NCBI GenBank assembly: GCA_009774375.1
Contig: VSNO01000054.1
Span: 1 to 25,217, forward strand
Length of the DNA stretch: 25,217 nt
DNA from: Lachnospiraceae bacterium
Lineage (GTDB): Bacteria; Bacillota; Clostridia; Lachnospirales; Lachnospiraceae
Reading direction: 5' to 3'
In this document: positions 1 to 7,830 of the stretch, piece by piece
How the letters are laid out: each line of letters begins with the position of its first letter
Position numbering within the stretch: position 1 is the stretch's first letter
Position numbers and translations under genes: made by a program
The notes under the pieces: model-generated
Seen by the model: only the letters and a program-made list of their open reading frames with translations
Databases searched by the model: none
Told to the model about the DNA's origin: nothing

Positions 1-31
1 AACGCCAGAGTTGGCCGCCTGCGTCAGATGT

Positions 32-253
32 TCAAAAGAGACTGGCCTGCCGCACCACCCGCTCATATTCCCGCACATATCCGAGCACCTTGTCTCCCAT
101 CAGATAACCGATGTCCTCTGTCTTGCCCGGATAAAATTCGCAGTACATATTTTTCAGGATCGTCCGGGTGTCGCATCCCGCCTCGTCTTTCCGGAGTAAT
201 CCCGCGCAGTCTTTCCTGAGTTTCTCAATCTTATCTTTGCTTAATGCTTCCAT
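32..253 (-). CDS. Small charged hypothetical protein, 73 aa
   Basis: I do not recognise this protein. The ATG is preceded by a consensus AGGAGG with good spacing, which makes it a credible gene despite its size. The product is rich in Lys, Glu, Arg and Asp, has two cysteines (CAGLL and CDTRT in the first half, with a third in MYCEFY), and has no signal peptide or membrane segment. It lies 99 nt downstream of the AAA+ gene on the same strand, with no terminator between them, so it is probably the last visible gene of that run. The gap contains a 10-nt tandem repeat (TTCTCTGTTG/TTCTCTGTTA on the plus strand at 274-293). It could be a small accessory subunit; nothing in the sequence says more. 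Confidence 0.7.
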   Translation of the reverse strand: MEALSKDKIEKLRKDCAGLLRKDEAGCDTRTILKNMYCEFYPGKTEDIGYLMGDKVLGYVREYERVVRQASLF

Positions 254-352
254 AGTGTTCCCTCCTGGTTTTTTTCTCTGTTGTTCTCTGTTACACCCTC
301 ATTTTACTCCCCGCCATCCATAAATCTTTCAATATCTTTAAAAATATAAAAA

Positions 353-2293
353 TTATCCGATCAGATCTGAGACAGCGTTCTCTTCCATCCTGGCTGCCAG
401 AAACAGCATCTTACTGCGGATGACACAGTAGAGCACACTGTCATAGTCCGTCTCAAAATTCTTTCTCTCCGCAACAGAAGGTCTGATCCCATCCTCTCCG
501 TAGACAACGGAATAATCCTCCGGCTGGAACAGACATCCCTCAGAAGCCGGCTTGAATCCCAGCCGCATCATCCGCAGATAACATATGGCAATGCTGTCCA
601 GATTCTCGTTCCCGTCCCCATATACAGTCGTCTCATCCGCAGCGCTTTGCAGGGCACCAACCCACTCCGCACAACCGATCGCCCCTTTCTTGTCGGCAAA
701 CTTCCTGAGCGCCATATTGACCAGCTTGGTGATATCCGCCCCTGTAATAAATCGTCCCCGCTTCTGCCCGTTTTCCTCATACAGCAGATGATTGATCACC
801 TTGCTCAGTTCGTCATCGTCGTAACACTGGGGAAGAAAAAGTTCTCTGGTCTTATCATATCCAAGCACCGTGTCCGCTGCTTTTTTCATTCTTTTCTTGA
901 AGATGTCAATGCATTCCGCATAGGTGGGCATATACAGCGCAAAATGGGAATCGAACCGCCCGCTGCGGAAAAACTCCTTGGGAATGCCTGACAGACTGTT
1001 GGCCGTGGCAAAGATATACACCGGCTTCGTGCAGTCCTGCATCCAGCTTAAGAGGATTCCGAACATCCGCTTCGTGACCCCGCTGCTATCCTCACTCCTG
1101 CCGCCGCTTCCGCTAAAACCTTTTTCGATCTCATCAATATACAGAATGCACGGTGACATCGCTTCCGCAAGCCGGAGGGCGAGATGCATGTTGTGCTCTG
1201 ACTCCCCCACAATTCCTCCCATGAGCCGCCCTATGTCCATCTTGAGCACAGGGAGACGCAGTTCTTTTGCCAGCAGGTTGACTGCGGCCGACTTCCCGCA
1301 CCCGGGAATCCCGCACATGAGAACGCCCTTGTGTCCGGCCGCCCCCGTCCTGCGAAAAACATAATCCGCCCGCGGTATGCTTTTCTTGTTATCCCTCAGC
1401 CAGTCACAGAATACTCTCATTCCTCCCAGCTCTTCCTTCTCATTGATTTTCTGCATTTCAAGCAGGCCGATGCTTTTTACATTCTGTTCCTTTAAAGCTG
1501 CCAGTACTTTCTGGACTTTTGATTCATTCTGGATCGTCGGGCTTTTGGTAAGCGGATCCTCCGGCAGATTCAGCAGATAATTTACTGTATTTTCCACCTG
1601 TACCAGCGTATTGCCGAGAAACCCGGATACGTAGGACTCGATACTGTCCTTCGACAGTTTCCCGCAGTTGGACTGCCCGGTTTTCCTGGCAATGATGGCG
1701 GCAATCTCCTCCCGCTCCGGATATGGTTCTTCCACGATATAGCAGTACGGCATCAGCCACGCAGGAAGATCCACCTGCTCTCCATGCAGCAGCACCACAG
1801 ACGAGCGGATAGCTCCGCTGTCATCCTCCTCCTGCTGGTAGCGGTCCACAAACGGATACAGCGCGTCAAACACGGACGCATTGTTATCTGGCCTGGCATC
1901 CTTCCTGATATGGACAGCCAGCAGCGACGGCAGGATATAATTCATATTGACCTTCTTATTTCCCTTCAGGAGAAACCGTCCATAACACCCGTCATTTCCG
2001 CAGCCGCCCTCTATTTTTTCTGACAATTCCCTGCAGGTACAGCACTCCATATTGATGATCCTTTGGTCTATCAGCACGTCATGATAACCGCTGGAACCGT
2101 CTCCGTACACTTTCGCGAACGGAACCATCGTATCTGCCGGATACCTTGCCATGCGCACGACCACCTGGTCCGAATTTAACACCCGCCTCACGATCTCCAG
2201 CTCTGTCGTCTGCAGATAGATCACCGGTCTGCGCAGGATGATACCGTTGCGGATCTGTTCAATAATCGAATCTATGACAAACTTTTTCTCCAT
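353..2293 (-). CDS. Ycf46-like AAA+ ATPase
   Basis: A 646-aa AAA+ ATPase. Residues 1-280 match the Ycf46 N-terminal layout: a short helix and strand of the form RPVIYLQTTELEIVRRVL at 22-39, then a helical linker ending in KSIGLLEMQ. The ATPase domain (about 285-470) has Walker A GIPGCGKS (328-335), the GRLMGGIVGESE pore-side segment, Walker B ILYIDE (383-388), sensor-1 Asn in ATAN (about 432) and the arginine-finger segment FFRSGRFD (441-448). No protease domain follows, unlike FtsH. An odd feature is a cysteine cluster at residues 84-103 (C84, C85, C87, C98, C103) that could bind zinc. An in-frame start 13 codons upstream overlaps the previous gene and lacks a ribosome site; the chosen ATG has GAGAGGGG 8 nt upstream and leaves a 14-nt gap. 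The role of Ycf46 proteins in Firmicutes is not established; an unfolding or remodelling role is inferred. Confidence 0.88.
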   Translation of the reverse strand: MEKKFVIDSIIEQIRNGIILRRPVIYLQTTELEIVRRVLNSDQVVVRMARYPADTMVPFAKVYGDGSSGYHDVLIDQRIINMECCTCRELSEKIEGGCGNDGCYGRFLLKGNKKVNMNYILPSLLAVHIRKDARPDNNASVFDALYPFVDRYQQEEDDSGAIRSSVVLLHGEQVDLPAWLMPYCYIVEEPYPEREEIAAIIARKTGQSNCGKLSKDSIESYVSGFLGNTLVQVENTVNYLLNLPEDPLTKSPTIQNESKVQKVLAALKEQNVKSIGLLEMQKINEKEELGGMRVFCDWLRDNKKSIPRADYVFRRTGAAGHKGVLMCGIPGCGKSAAVNLLAKELRLPVLKMDIGRLMGGIVGESEHNMHLALRLAEAMSPCILYIDEIEKGFSGSGGRSEDSSGVTKRMFGILLSWMQDCTKPVYIFATANSLSGIPKEFFRSGRFDSHFALYMPTYAECIDIFKKRMKKAADTVLGYDKTRELFLPQCYDDDELSKVINHLLYEENGQKRGRFITGADITKLVNMALRKFADKKGAIGCAEWVGALQSAADETTVYGDGNENLDSIAICYLRMMRLGFKPASEGCLFQPEDYSVVYGEDGIRPSVAERKNFETDYDSVLYCVIRSKMLFLAARMEENAVSDLIG

Positions 2294-2307
2294 TTTTCCA
2301 TCCCCTC

Positions 2308-3375
2308 TCAGGAGAACTGCCTCCCGTCCCATACTTTTCCATCGTTGCGCAGCACCGTGACCTCGCTGCCGTCTATCCGAACCTCGGAGATCACCGCGAT
2401 CTCTTCCGATACCTTCTGTTTTCCTTCCAGATTGTCATAATTGCCATAGTGGATATGACCATCCTTCACATAAATATATTGCGAAACGCCGCGTTCCCTG
2501 CCGACGGCAAAAGATGAGACGCCGTCCGGTATGGCGAAGCATCTACTGTCATTCAGATAAATGCCATCGGCTTTGCGGACCATTTCATTCTCTCCATTGA
2601 CGACACGGTTCGGAAGAATGCGGCTGATGATCCCGTCTATACCAAGTGCATAAATCTGTTCTCCCGCTAAAATCCTGCGCCGCCTCACATCACCTGTTCC
2701 GCTGTCTACACACTCCAGATCCACATCCGCCTCCGCTTTGATCATATATGTCTGCATCCGCTTTTCTCTGGACGGCTGCAGCGCAGGATCCATATGGATC
2801 CTGTACACACCATGAAATGCAGGAAGCAAGACTGAATTGTGTCCGCTTCCCAGATGGATATCTATGACAGCTCCATCCTTGCCGCCGGCGTCATCTGAAA
2901 AATGCGCTGCCCGGTCGTAAGCACTTTTCAATTGCTCCGCACTGATTCCTGCCAGACAATGTTCGTCTTTTCCGGCAAGCAGGACGCCCGCCGTCACCAG
3001 CATAAGCATCTTACTGTCATTTTCCTTCAGCACCGGAACGTATTTCTGATAGATCAAAGCTGCTGTTTCTGCCTGTTTCTCATACTCCGGCAACTTCCTG
3101 TACTGATCAGTGGATTCAAACAATTTTCCGCTCCATTCTCCCTGAAAAGCCCAATAATCATCCGCACTCTTCATCTGGAATTTCTTATCCGCATCTGTCA
3201 TCGCCAATATGACATCCAGATGATGCAGATTGATGCTCATGCTCCACCGGAAATGCCCGTCTGCAAAGCGCGCAAATGCCTCCCGGCTGCGGAGCATGTC
3301 AAGAACGTCAAAATATTGATACAGATCTGTACTGTTAAGGATGGGAACGGACTTCATCTGAAGAATTTCCGACAT
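2308..3375 (-). CDS. Hypothetical protein with RCC1-like C-terminal repeats, 355 aa
   Basis: The family is not recognised. Residues 1 to about 200 are mixed and mostly helical. The last 130 residues show repeated short blade-like units: IYALGIDGIIS, IYVKDGHIHYG and VTVLRNDGKVWDG. These resemble RCC1/beta-propeller strands of the form V-x-L-x-x-D-G-x-V-W. No signal peptide is seen, so it is probably cytoplasmic. Two starts are possible, GTG at 3381 or ATG at 3375. GAGG lies 8 nt before the ATG but only 2 nt before the GTG, so the ATG was chosen. The gene sits between the 270-aa partner protein (gap 31 nt) and the AAA+ gene (gap 14 nt), which suggests one transcript. A scaffold or substrate-recognition role is conceivable but is inference only. 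Confidence 0.75.
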   Translation of the reverse strand: MSEILQMKSVPILNSTDLYQYFDVLDMLRSREAFARFADGHFRWSMSINLHHLDVILAMTDADKKFQMKSADDYWAFQGEWSGKLFESTDQYRKLPEYEKQAETAALIYQKYVPVLKENDSKMLMLVTAGVLLAGKDEHCLAGISAEQLKSAYDRAAHFSDDAGGKDGAVIDIHLGSGHNSVLLPAFHGVYRIHMDPALQPSREKRMQTYMIKAEADVDLECVDSGTGDVRRRRILAGEQIYALGIDGIISRILPNRVVNGENEMVRKADGIYLNDSRCFAIPDGVSSFAVGRERGVSQYIYVKDGHIHYGNYDNLEGKQKVSEEIAVISEVRIDGSEVTVLRNDGKVWDGRQFS

Positions 3376-3406
3376 AACCACCGCCTCACTTTCTTATGTT
3401 TTTGTA

Positions 3407-4219
3407 TTACAGCACCCACTCCTGCCGCGAGAATACCTTCTCCTCAATACTGCTGCATATCCGCTGCGCTTCCTGTTGATACTGCCTCAACGCCTGCTGG
3501 TCCTCCCCCTGGATCAGCGGCAGATGCTTCCCTATATCCGCAGCGATATCCCGAAGGATATCCAAAAGCCGGGAATGGACACTCTGGTATGAGGCCAGCT
3601 CCACTTCGCCCTCCTCATACACGGTCTCCGTACACTCGTACCGCTCCATCACCGGTGCCGCCGTATCCGTCCCCGGAGATGAAAACAGGCCTGCTATCGC
3701 ACTGCGGACTGCCGCATATGGCTTAAAACGCACCATGACTTTATCCAGCGTTATTATTGCCCTGCGAAGCGCTGCATACGGCTTAAAATGTATCATTTTT
3801 TGATCCAATGCTTTGAAAAAACATAAAATTCCATTGGTATTCCTGTCCGGCTGCGGCTTTTTGCTTCCGGGCGCTTTTCTTACTTTTGTGTATGTCCTTG
3901 TGCGCGTGGCCGGGACGTAATTTTGTTTCTGCGCCTCTATCGCCGCAAGATTTTGATCAAGTTTCGCTATTTCCTGATCCATCTGCATCCAGATCGTGTT
4001 ATACAGGGTGATGCAGATCATATAAGTCCTGTCTTCTTCATCATAGTCAAACGCATTTGCGGAAGGGCGCCTTACCGCCCTGCAGAAATCCTGCAGGGCA
4101 TCATGGATGCCCCCGCGTTTTGAGTATGATTTCCAGATTGCCCGGTCTTTTTCGCGCGCCGCCGCGCCGGATGCGATCCTCATATCGTATTCCCTGCTCT
4201 GTTTTACATATTCCGCCAT
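3407..4219 (-). CDS. Partner protein B with WKxYSxRGGI domain and 20-aa tandem repeat, 270 aa
   Basis: This gene is paralogous to the 328-aa protein at 6174-7160. Residues 23-75 share the pattern KDxAxWKxYSxRGGIxDxL, RAVxxPxANAFxxDEE and ITxxNT with residues 82-133 of that protein. The rest differs. Here a basic linker (about 100-125) leads into two tandem 20-residue units (138-157 and 158-177) containing HFKPYAALRRAI and RFKPYAAVRSAI. A helical C-terminus follows. No membrane segment or signal peptide is visible. The start has AAAGGAGA 7 nt upstream. The gene lies 37 nt downstream of the broken Hsp70-like copy, matching the position of the 328-aa protein relative to the intact copy, so the pair looks like a duplicated cassette. 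The function is unknown; the shared domain may bind the adjacent ATPase. Confidence 0.78.
   Translation of the reverse strand: MAEYVKQSREYDMRIASGAAAREKDRAIWKSYSKRGGIHDALQDFCRAVRRPSANAFDYDEEDRTYMICITLYNTIWMQMDQEIAKLDQNLAAIEAQKQNYVPATRTRTYTKVRKAPGSKKPQPDRNTNGILCFFKALDQKMIHFKPYAALRRAIITLDKVMVRFKPYAAVRSAIAGLFSSPGTDTAAPVMERYECTETVYEEGEVELASYQSVHSRLLDILRDIAADIGKHLPLIQGEDQQALRQYQQEAQRICSSIEEKVFSRQEWVL
3689..3808 (-). repeat. 60-nt tandem repeat, two units, inside the 270-aa gene
   Basis: Two in-frame 60-nt units (3749-3808 and 3689-3748) encode 20-residue repeats that begin with LDQKMIHFKPYAALRRAI and LDKVMVRFKPYAAVRSAI. The 328-aa paralog lacks them. The units have diverged at synonymous and conservative sites, so this is not a fresh slippage product. 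Confidence 0.8.
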
Positions 4220-4256
4220 CTGTACGTCTCCTTTCCTATTCCTACCACTCTATTTT

Positions 4257-5681
4257 CTACTGGTCATCCTCCGCTTTCAGCAGGATCTGGTCAAAAGCCT
4301 TCTCTGCGATTGCCTCCAGCATCCTATAATATTTCTCAAAATTGTCTCCATAGACATCCGGCTTTGTGAAAGTCTCGCGAAGAGGCTCGCGGATCTTTTC
4401 TCTGATTTCTGCTATTTTCTTTTCTTTATCCTTTTCCATCTTCTTGGCGGCGTTGTAAATAGAGGTACCATTAACGGGCATCTTCTCGTATGCCATTAGC
4501 TTGTCATACAAAACATCGGCAGCCGCAACCCCTAATAAAGCCAAAATGGGTCCAATTACCGGAACAAAAAGAGCAATGACAGTCAAAACAACAAAGAACA
4601 CCACACCCAAAACAGATCCAACCACTGAACCAATCAAATTGGCATCTGTCACCACCCTTGGCATGGTAATATCCGAAAGGACCACTTTCTTTGCGAGCGT
4701 TTCTACATCCGCCTGACTGATCTGAATCATTCCGCCCATTACCTGATCTGCGTATAGCTGCTGCGACGCATCATTAATGCATTTAACGATTGCCCCAGTA
4801 TCCTTATTCTGCCAACGCTTTGTACTGTTATCAATCTGATTCTTTACATTATTTTGATCTAAGGAATCAGCAATCGCTTTATTCACTGTCCGGGTAACCT
4901 CTCCCACATTTGAATCAAATGGTATCTTTTTCCAAAATCCATCGGTATCAGCGTATCCATGCTCTTTTGCCAATGCTTTCATCGCATCAATCGTCTTGTC
5001 ATAGGATTTCTCCGAAAGGGTCTTAGCAATCTCGTCAATCATATCATTAATATTTTTCTCGGCCGCGGATCGAATATCACCCATTGCTTTGTCTCGTACC
5101 TCAGGGGCATATACTTCATTATAGGCAATTGTCACCAAGCCTTTGACCACGCTGTGTGATGGTGTATCGGAGGGGATGACCTTCCCCGGAAATGCTTTGT
5201 TGCACAGATCACCAACAACATCCGTCATTTGGCTGCCGCCGCCTGTAACTACAACTGTATGCAGGGGTAACTTTTCCCGTTCAATCGTCTGCTTCACATC
5301 GTTCAGAAACTGTCTGCAGTTCTCTTTCCATGTGCCTCGGTTTACAGGATTACCGTCCTTATTGACAGAAAATTCGTATTCATCCAATGCATAATGCATC
5401 ATTGCTTCTGTTACTGTATATGGTATATCAAGCGATTCAACAGAATCACCATTCTTGTCAATCAAACAGTCGCCATCCTCATCTATAATAGAAATCTCGA
5501 CCCTTTTTGATCTCGAATCCTCTCCTAATTTTCCGTCAAAGTACGCCTCTTTACTTTCTCTTACTTGAAAGATTGCATGATTTTGATCGTGTCCCCTATA
5601 AATTTGATTTTTACCACAATTTTCTGCCTGATCAGCAAATATTCTTCTTGTTTTATCCCCTTTCAAAATGTATTCCAGCAT
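4257..5681 (-). CDS. C-terminal fragment of Hsp70-like copy B, 474 aa
   Basis: The frame reopens just after the deletion and could start at ATG 5681, though only a weak AAGG/GAAG stretch precedes it. It keeps the acidic loop IIDEDGDCLIDKNGD, the adenosine motif VVVTGGGSQM, the conserved IPSDTPSHSVVKGLVTIAYNEV segment, a helical region, and a C-terminal hydrophobic hairpin (GSVVGSVLGVVFFVVLTVIA, then FVPVIGPILALLGVA). It ends ILLKAEDDQ, as the intact copy ends ILLKAEEDQ. If translated it would be a membrane-inserting piece without an ATPase site. Translation is uncertain. Confidence 0.6.
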   Translation of the reverse strand: MLEYILKGDKTRRIFADQAENCGKNQIYRGHDQNHAIFQVRESKEAYFDGKLGEDSRSKRVEISIIDEDGDCLIDKNGDSVESLDIPYTVTEAMMHYALDEYEFSVNKDGNPVNRGTWKENCRQFLNDVKQTIEREKLPLHTVVVTGGGSQMTDVVGDLCNKAFPGKVIPSDTPSHSVVKGLVTIAYNEVYAPEVRDKAMGDIRSAAEKNINDMIDEIAKTLSEKSYDKTIDAMKALAKEHGYADTDGFWKKIPFDSNVGEVTRTVNKAIADSLDQNNVKNQIDNSTKRWQNKDTGAIVKCINDASQQLYADQVMGGMIQISQADVETLAKKVVLSDITMPRVVTDANLIGSVVGSVLGVVFFVVLTVIALFVPVIGPILALLGVAAADVLYDKLMAYEKMPVNGTSIYNAAKKMEKDKEKKIAEIREKIREPLRETFTKPDVYGDNFEKYYRMLEAIAEKAFDQILLKAEDDQ

Positions 5682-5704
5682 AGCTTCTTCGACCTTTGCA
5701 GCGC

Positions 5705-6130
5705 CTAGCCATCCTTCTTCCAGTGCATATCGCCCTTACTGTCCTGCATAATTACCTGCCTCATACTGCCACTACGGTTTGAGCTGTTCTGCAGTATGTT
5801 TTCCGACACGCCCCTGATATAGTCAGACATGTGCTGTCGACATGGTACTCCCAATGAGGATGTACTGTCCCAATTTCTAGGAGAACGTTTAAAGTTGATG
5901 ACAAACTCTCGCTTTTCCCCTGCGTCCTTTCCAATCGTAATTACTCCGCTCTTGCTTTTGGCAACCGCCGATGGTTCGACCTGTTGGTCGCGGCTTTTAT
6001 GAAGGTACAATGATACTGGCTTGCTATCTTTCTCTGTGAGCAACTTGATAAAAGCAACCGAATCCCCATCACCGATATCCCAACCCATCACCGCCTTAAT
6101 TTTTTTTCCGTTAATAGAATTGTCTGACAT
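5705..6130 (-). CDS. N-terminal fragment of Hsp70-like copy B, 141 aa
   Basis: This reading frame contains the phosphate-1 loop in VMGWDIGDGDSVAFIKL near its start and ends with HWKKDG and a TAG at the deletion point. The ATG at 6130 has GAGAGG 8 nt upstream; this 17-nt box (plus-strand 6136-6152) is identical before the intact copy. The in-frame start 13 codons further up lies inside that box and was rejected. The fragment corresponds to subdomain Ia and part of Ib of an actin-like fold and is unlikely to be stable alone. Confidence 0.7.
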   Translation of the reverse strand: MSDNSINGKKIKAVMGWDIGDGDSVAFIKLLTEKDSKPVSLYLHKSRDQQVEPSAVAKSKSGVITIGKDAGEKREFVINFKRSPRNWDSTSSLGVPCRQHMSDYIRGVSENILQNSSNRSGSMRQVIMQDSKGDMHWKKDG

Positions 6131-6135
6131 AGTAG

Positions 6136-6152
6136 ATTCCTCTCTTTCGTAT
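6136..6152 (-). promoter_or_regulatory. 17-nt duplicated leader box with ribosome site, copy B
   Basis: The 17 nt carrying GAGAGG upstream of copy B are identical to those before the intact copy at 9999-10015. The box sets the start of the broken gene and shows that the duplication included the leader. Confidence 0.65.
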
Positions 6153-6173
6153 TCTATATTTTTTACCATTCCC

Positions 6174-7160
6174 TTACAACGGATACTGATCCATCATGTC
6201 TGAAATCCATTCACAAAATTCATGCGCCTTCCTCATGTATTCCTCTAATTCTTCTACTTTCGGTGATACAATAAGCCTATAAAATCGACAATTCTCATCA
6301 AAATATCCCTCAAGCTCTTTCAATTCCTGATACAACCCCTTCTCCACATCAAACTTGGATTCATAAAAACACTGCCGATCACACTCTTCTGCCAAAAGCA
6401 TCAACCTTTTTTTATAGTCATTAACAGCAATTTTGTAATACTCTCTTTTCTTTTCATGAGAACTCAAACTAGATTCCAGTCCTTCAAGTTTTTCTTTCTT
6501 CTGTCGCCACCCGTCAGTACCTAAATCATTTTTCGATGGGGATCTATATAATTCATCAATTTTAGAACACAGTTTACCATAGGTTTCCGATAGTCCTTTA
6601 TATTCGGAATTTAGTTCTTTATTTATAGATTCTAGATTGTCATAGATATTAAGCAGCTCTTCTTGTTCCTTCTGCAATTCGCTGTCTTCCATTTTTCTCT
6701 TTTCAATTTGCTCATACTCATCACACATTTCGCGGCACAAATTCGTCAGCCTGCTTATATATGTATTGTTAATTGTTATAAATATGATGTACATCCCTTC
6801 CTCTTCGTCAAACTCAAATGCATTTGCCGCAGGATGCTCGACAGCCCGCTTGATATCTGCCAGAGTGTCGCTGATTCCTCCACGCCTGGAATACGCCTTC
6901 CATACCGCCTGGTCTTTCTTTTGTTCTGCCTCCTTGCCTATAATCTCCCTAAACTTTTCGTCATTCTCATGTTTCTTATCCAAAAGGGAATCTTTCACGG
7001 GGAGTCCAATTTGTTCTTCTTTTAGATTTCCTGTCCTTGCATTCAACTCATTCTCCATTTTCACGCAATCTCGCATCAAAATATCTCTCTCCTCCAGTGA
7101 TGTTTTGTTTCCTATTCCCACTTTATTTTTGACTTTTCCCACAAAACCGCCAGTTCCCAT
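6174..7160 (-). CDS. Partner protein A, coiled-coil with WKxYSxRGGI domain, 328 aa
   Basis: Residues 82-133 carry the domain shared with the 270-aa protein: KDQAVWKAYSRRGGISDTL, RAVEHPAANAFEFDEEEG, FITINNT. It is followed by a long heptad-like, Glu/Lys/Leu-rich coiled coil (about 140-310). The first 20 residues are Gly/Lys rich. There is no membrane segment. The start was set at ATG 7160 because GGAGG lies 5 nt upstream; the two in-frame ATGs further up lack one. The gene lies between the 179-aa HTH-like gene and the broken Hsp70-like copy (gap 43 nt). By eye it is more AT-rich than the AAA+ and kinase genes. It probably forms oligomers and may bind the actin-fold ATPase, but both are inferences from sequence character and position. 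Confidence 0.8.
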   Translation of the reverse strand: MGTGGFVGKVKNKVGIGNKTSLEERDILMRDCVKMENELNARTGNLKEEQIGLPVKDSLLDKKHENDEKFREIIGKEAEQKKDQAVWKAYSRRGGISDTLADIKRAVEHPAANAFEFDEEEGMYIIFITINNTYISRLTNLCREMCDEYEQIEKRKMEDSELQKEQEELLNIYDNLESINKELNSEYKGLSETYGKLCSKIDELYRSPSKNDLGTDGWRQKKEKLEGLESSLSSHEKKREYYKIAVNDYKKRLMLLAEECDRQCFYESKFDVEKGLYQELKELEGYFDENCRFYRLIVSPKVEELEEYMRKAHEFCEWISDMMDQYPL

Positions 7161-7245
7161 ACAAACCTCCATTTTATTTGATATACCCATATTACATCAG
7201 AAAACCTAAAATATTTTTTATAATTCTGAAAATATTTGCAACTGC

Positions 7246-7785
7246 CTAGGATTTATCATCCTTAAAATAATTCTTTACTTCACCTGGATATTGTCTCGAA
7301 TAATAGTCCAGAATTGTATACATATCCTGCGGGTTGTTATGTCCGCTTAAGATAGCGGCTTTCACCAGCCTGTCCCGCCTGGAATTTGTCAGACACATTC
7401 CTGCCAGCCGCAGGACATGTTCCGCCTCCGTCATACTGCACTCCAGTCCGGCAATAATCTTCAATATCGTCTCCTGACTGAACCTGCCGTTTGTAAAGTT
7501 TGACCAGGTTGCCGCGCTGATGCAGATATTTTCATAAAAACATTTTGTATCGACCTTACCCGAGGGGCGCTTTGGCCCGGATTTCTCCAACAGCTCATCT
7601 ACATACCTTTGCAGTTCCAGATTGTTATCTTTTCCCGATTCCTGAAAGATTTCCTGAAACTTCCCCCCAAACGGCGGCGCATAGTACACCATTTCCGGCT
7701 GTTTCCTGCCAAAACTGAGCCGCAGTTGTTCCTCAATAGCAACGATTACATTACTAATGTCTTTCGATCCTGCCTTTACATGCAT
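7246..7785 (-). CDS. HTH-like protein with macro-domain-tail-type helical fold, 179 aa
   Basis: Residues 60-160 form an all-helical unit: LQRYVDELLEKSG, then FYENICISAATWSNFTNG, then ILKIIAGLECSMTEAEHVLRL. This resembles the XRE-like helix-turn-helix tail found after macro domains and in other clostridial proteins (YKKANIDRxLFSKI...TVIALALALxLNLEEAEDLL). A related arrangement occurs in the 401-aa protein at 15645-16850. The N-terminal 55 residues are not recognised. ATG 7785 has AGGAGG 6 nt upstream; the in-frame GTG 8 codons earlier lies before that site. The gene sits between the intact Hsp70-like gene and the coiled-coil gene and has no counterpart in the second cassette. It may be a regulator or an adaptor; DNA binding is not shown. 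Confidence 0.72.
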   Translation of the reverse strand: MHVKAGSKDISNVIVAIEEQLRLSFGRKQPEMVYYAPPFGGKFQEIFQESGKDNNLELQRYVDELLEKSGPKRPSGKVDTKCFYENICISAATWSNFTNGRFSQETILKIIAGLECSMTEAEHVLRLAGMCLTNSRRDRLVKAAILSGHNNPQDMYTILDYYSRQYPGEVKNYFKDDKS

Positions 7786-7830
7786 AATACCCCTCCTCGT
7801 AAACATCACTCTACGTCAATCTTTATCTTC

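Larger units (their letters stand above)
4257..6130 (-). pseudogene. Hsp70/actin-fold ATPase copy B, disrupted by a ~274-nt deletion
   Basis: Read together, the two ORFs here align end to end with the intact 720-aa protein at 7831-9993, by eye at roughly 60-65 percent identity. The match runs to HWKKD (residue 144 of the intact copy), meets a stop, and resumes in another frame at LGAAKVEEAML (residue 237 onward). About 92 codons are missing, with a net frame change equal to a deletion of about 274 nt. The missing part contains the phosphate-2 motif (VLDFGSST in the intact copy), so this copy cannot bind and hydrolyse ATP in the usual way even if both parts are made. The rest, including phosphate-1, the adenosine motif and the membrane hairpin, stays open, which points to a recent event or to selection on the parts. 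Confidence 0.85.

Noticed and set aside
274..293. 10-nt tandem repeat in a short intergenic gap
   Set aside because: Only two units, pyrimidine-rich; easily chance, so mentioned only with the neighbouring gene.
2902..3726. Plus-strand frame of 274 codons
   Set aside because: It is antisense to two well-supported minus-strand genes, with a proline-rich, low-complexity C-terminus typical of shadow frames.
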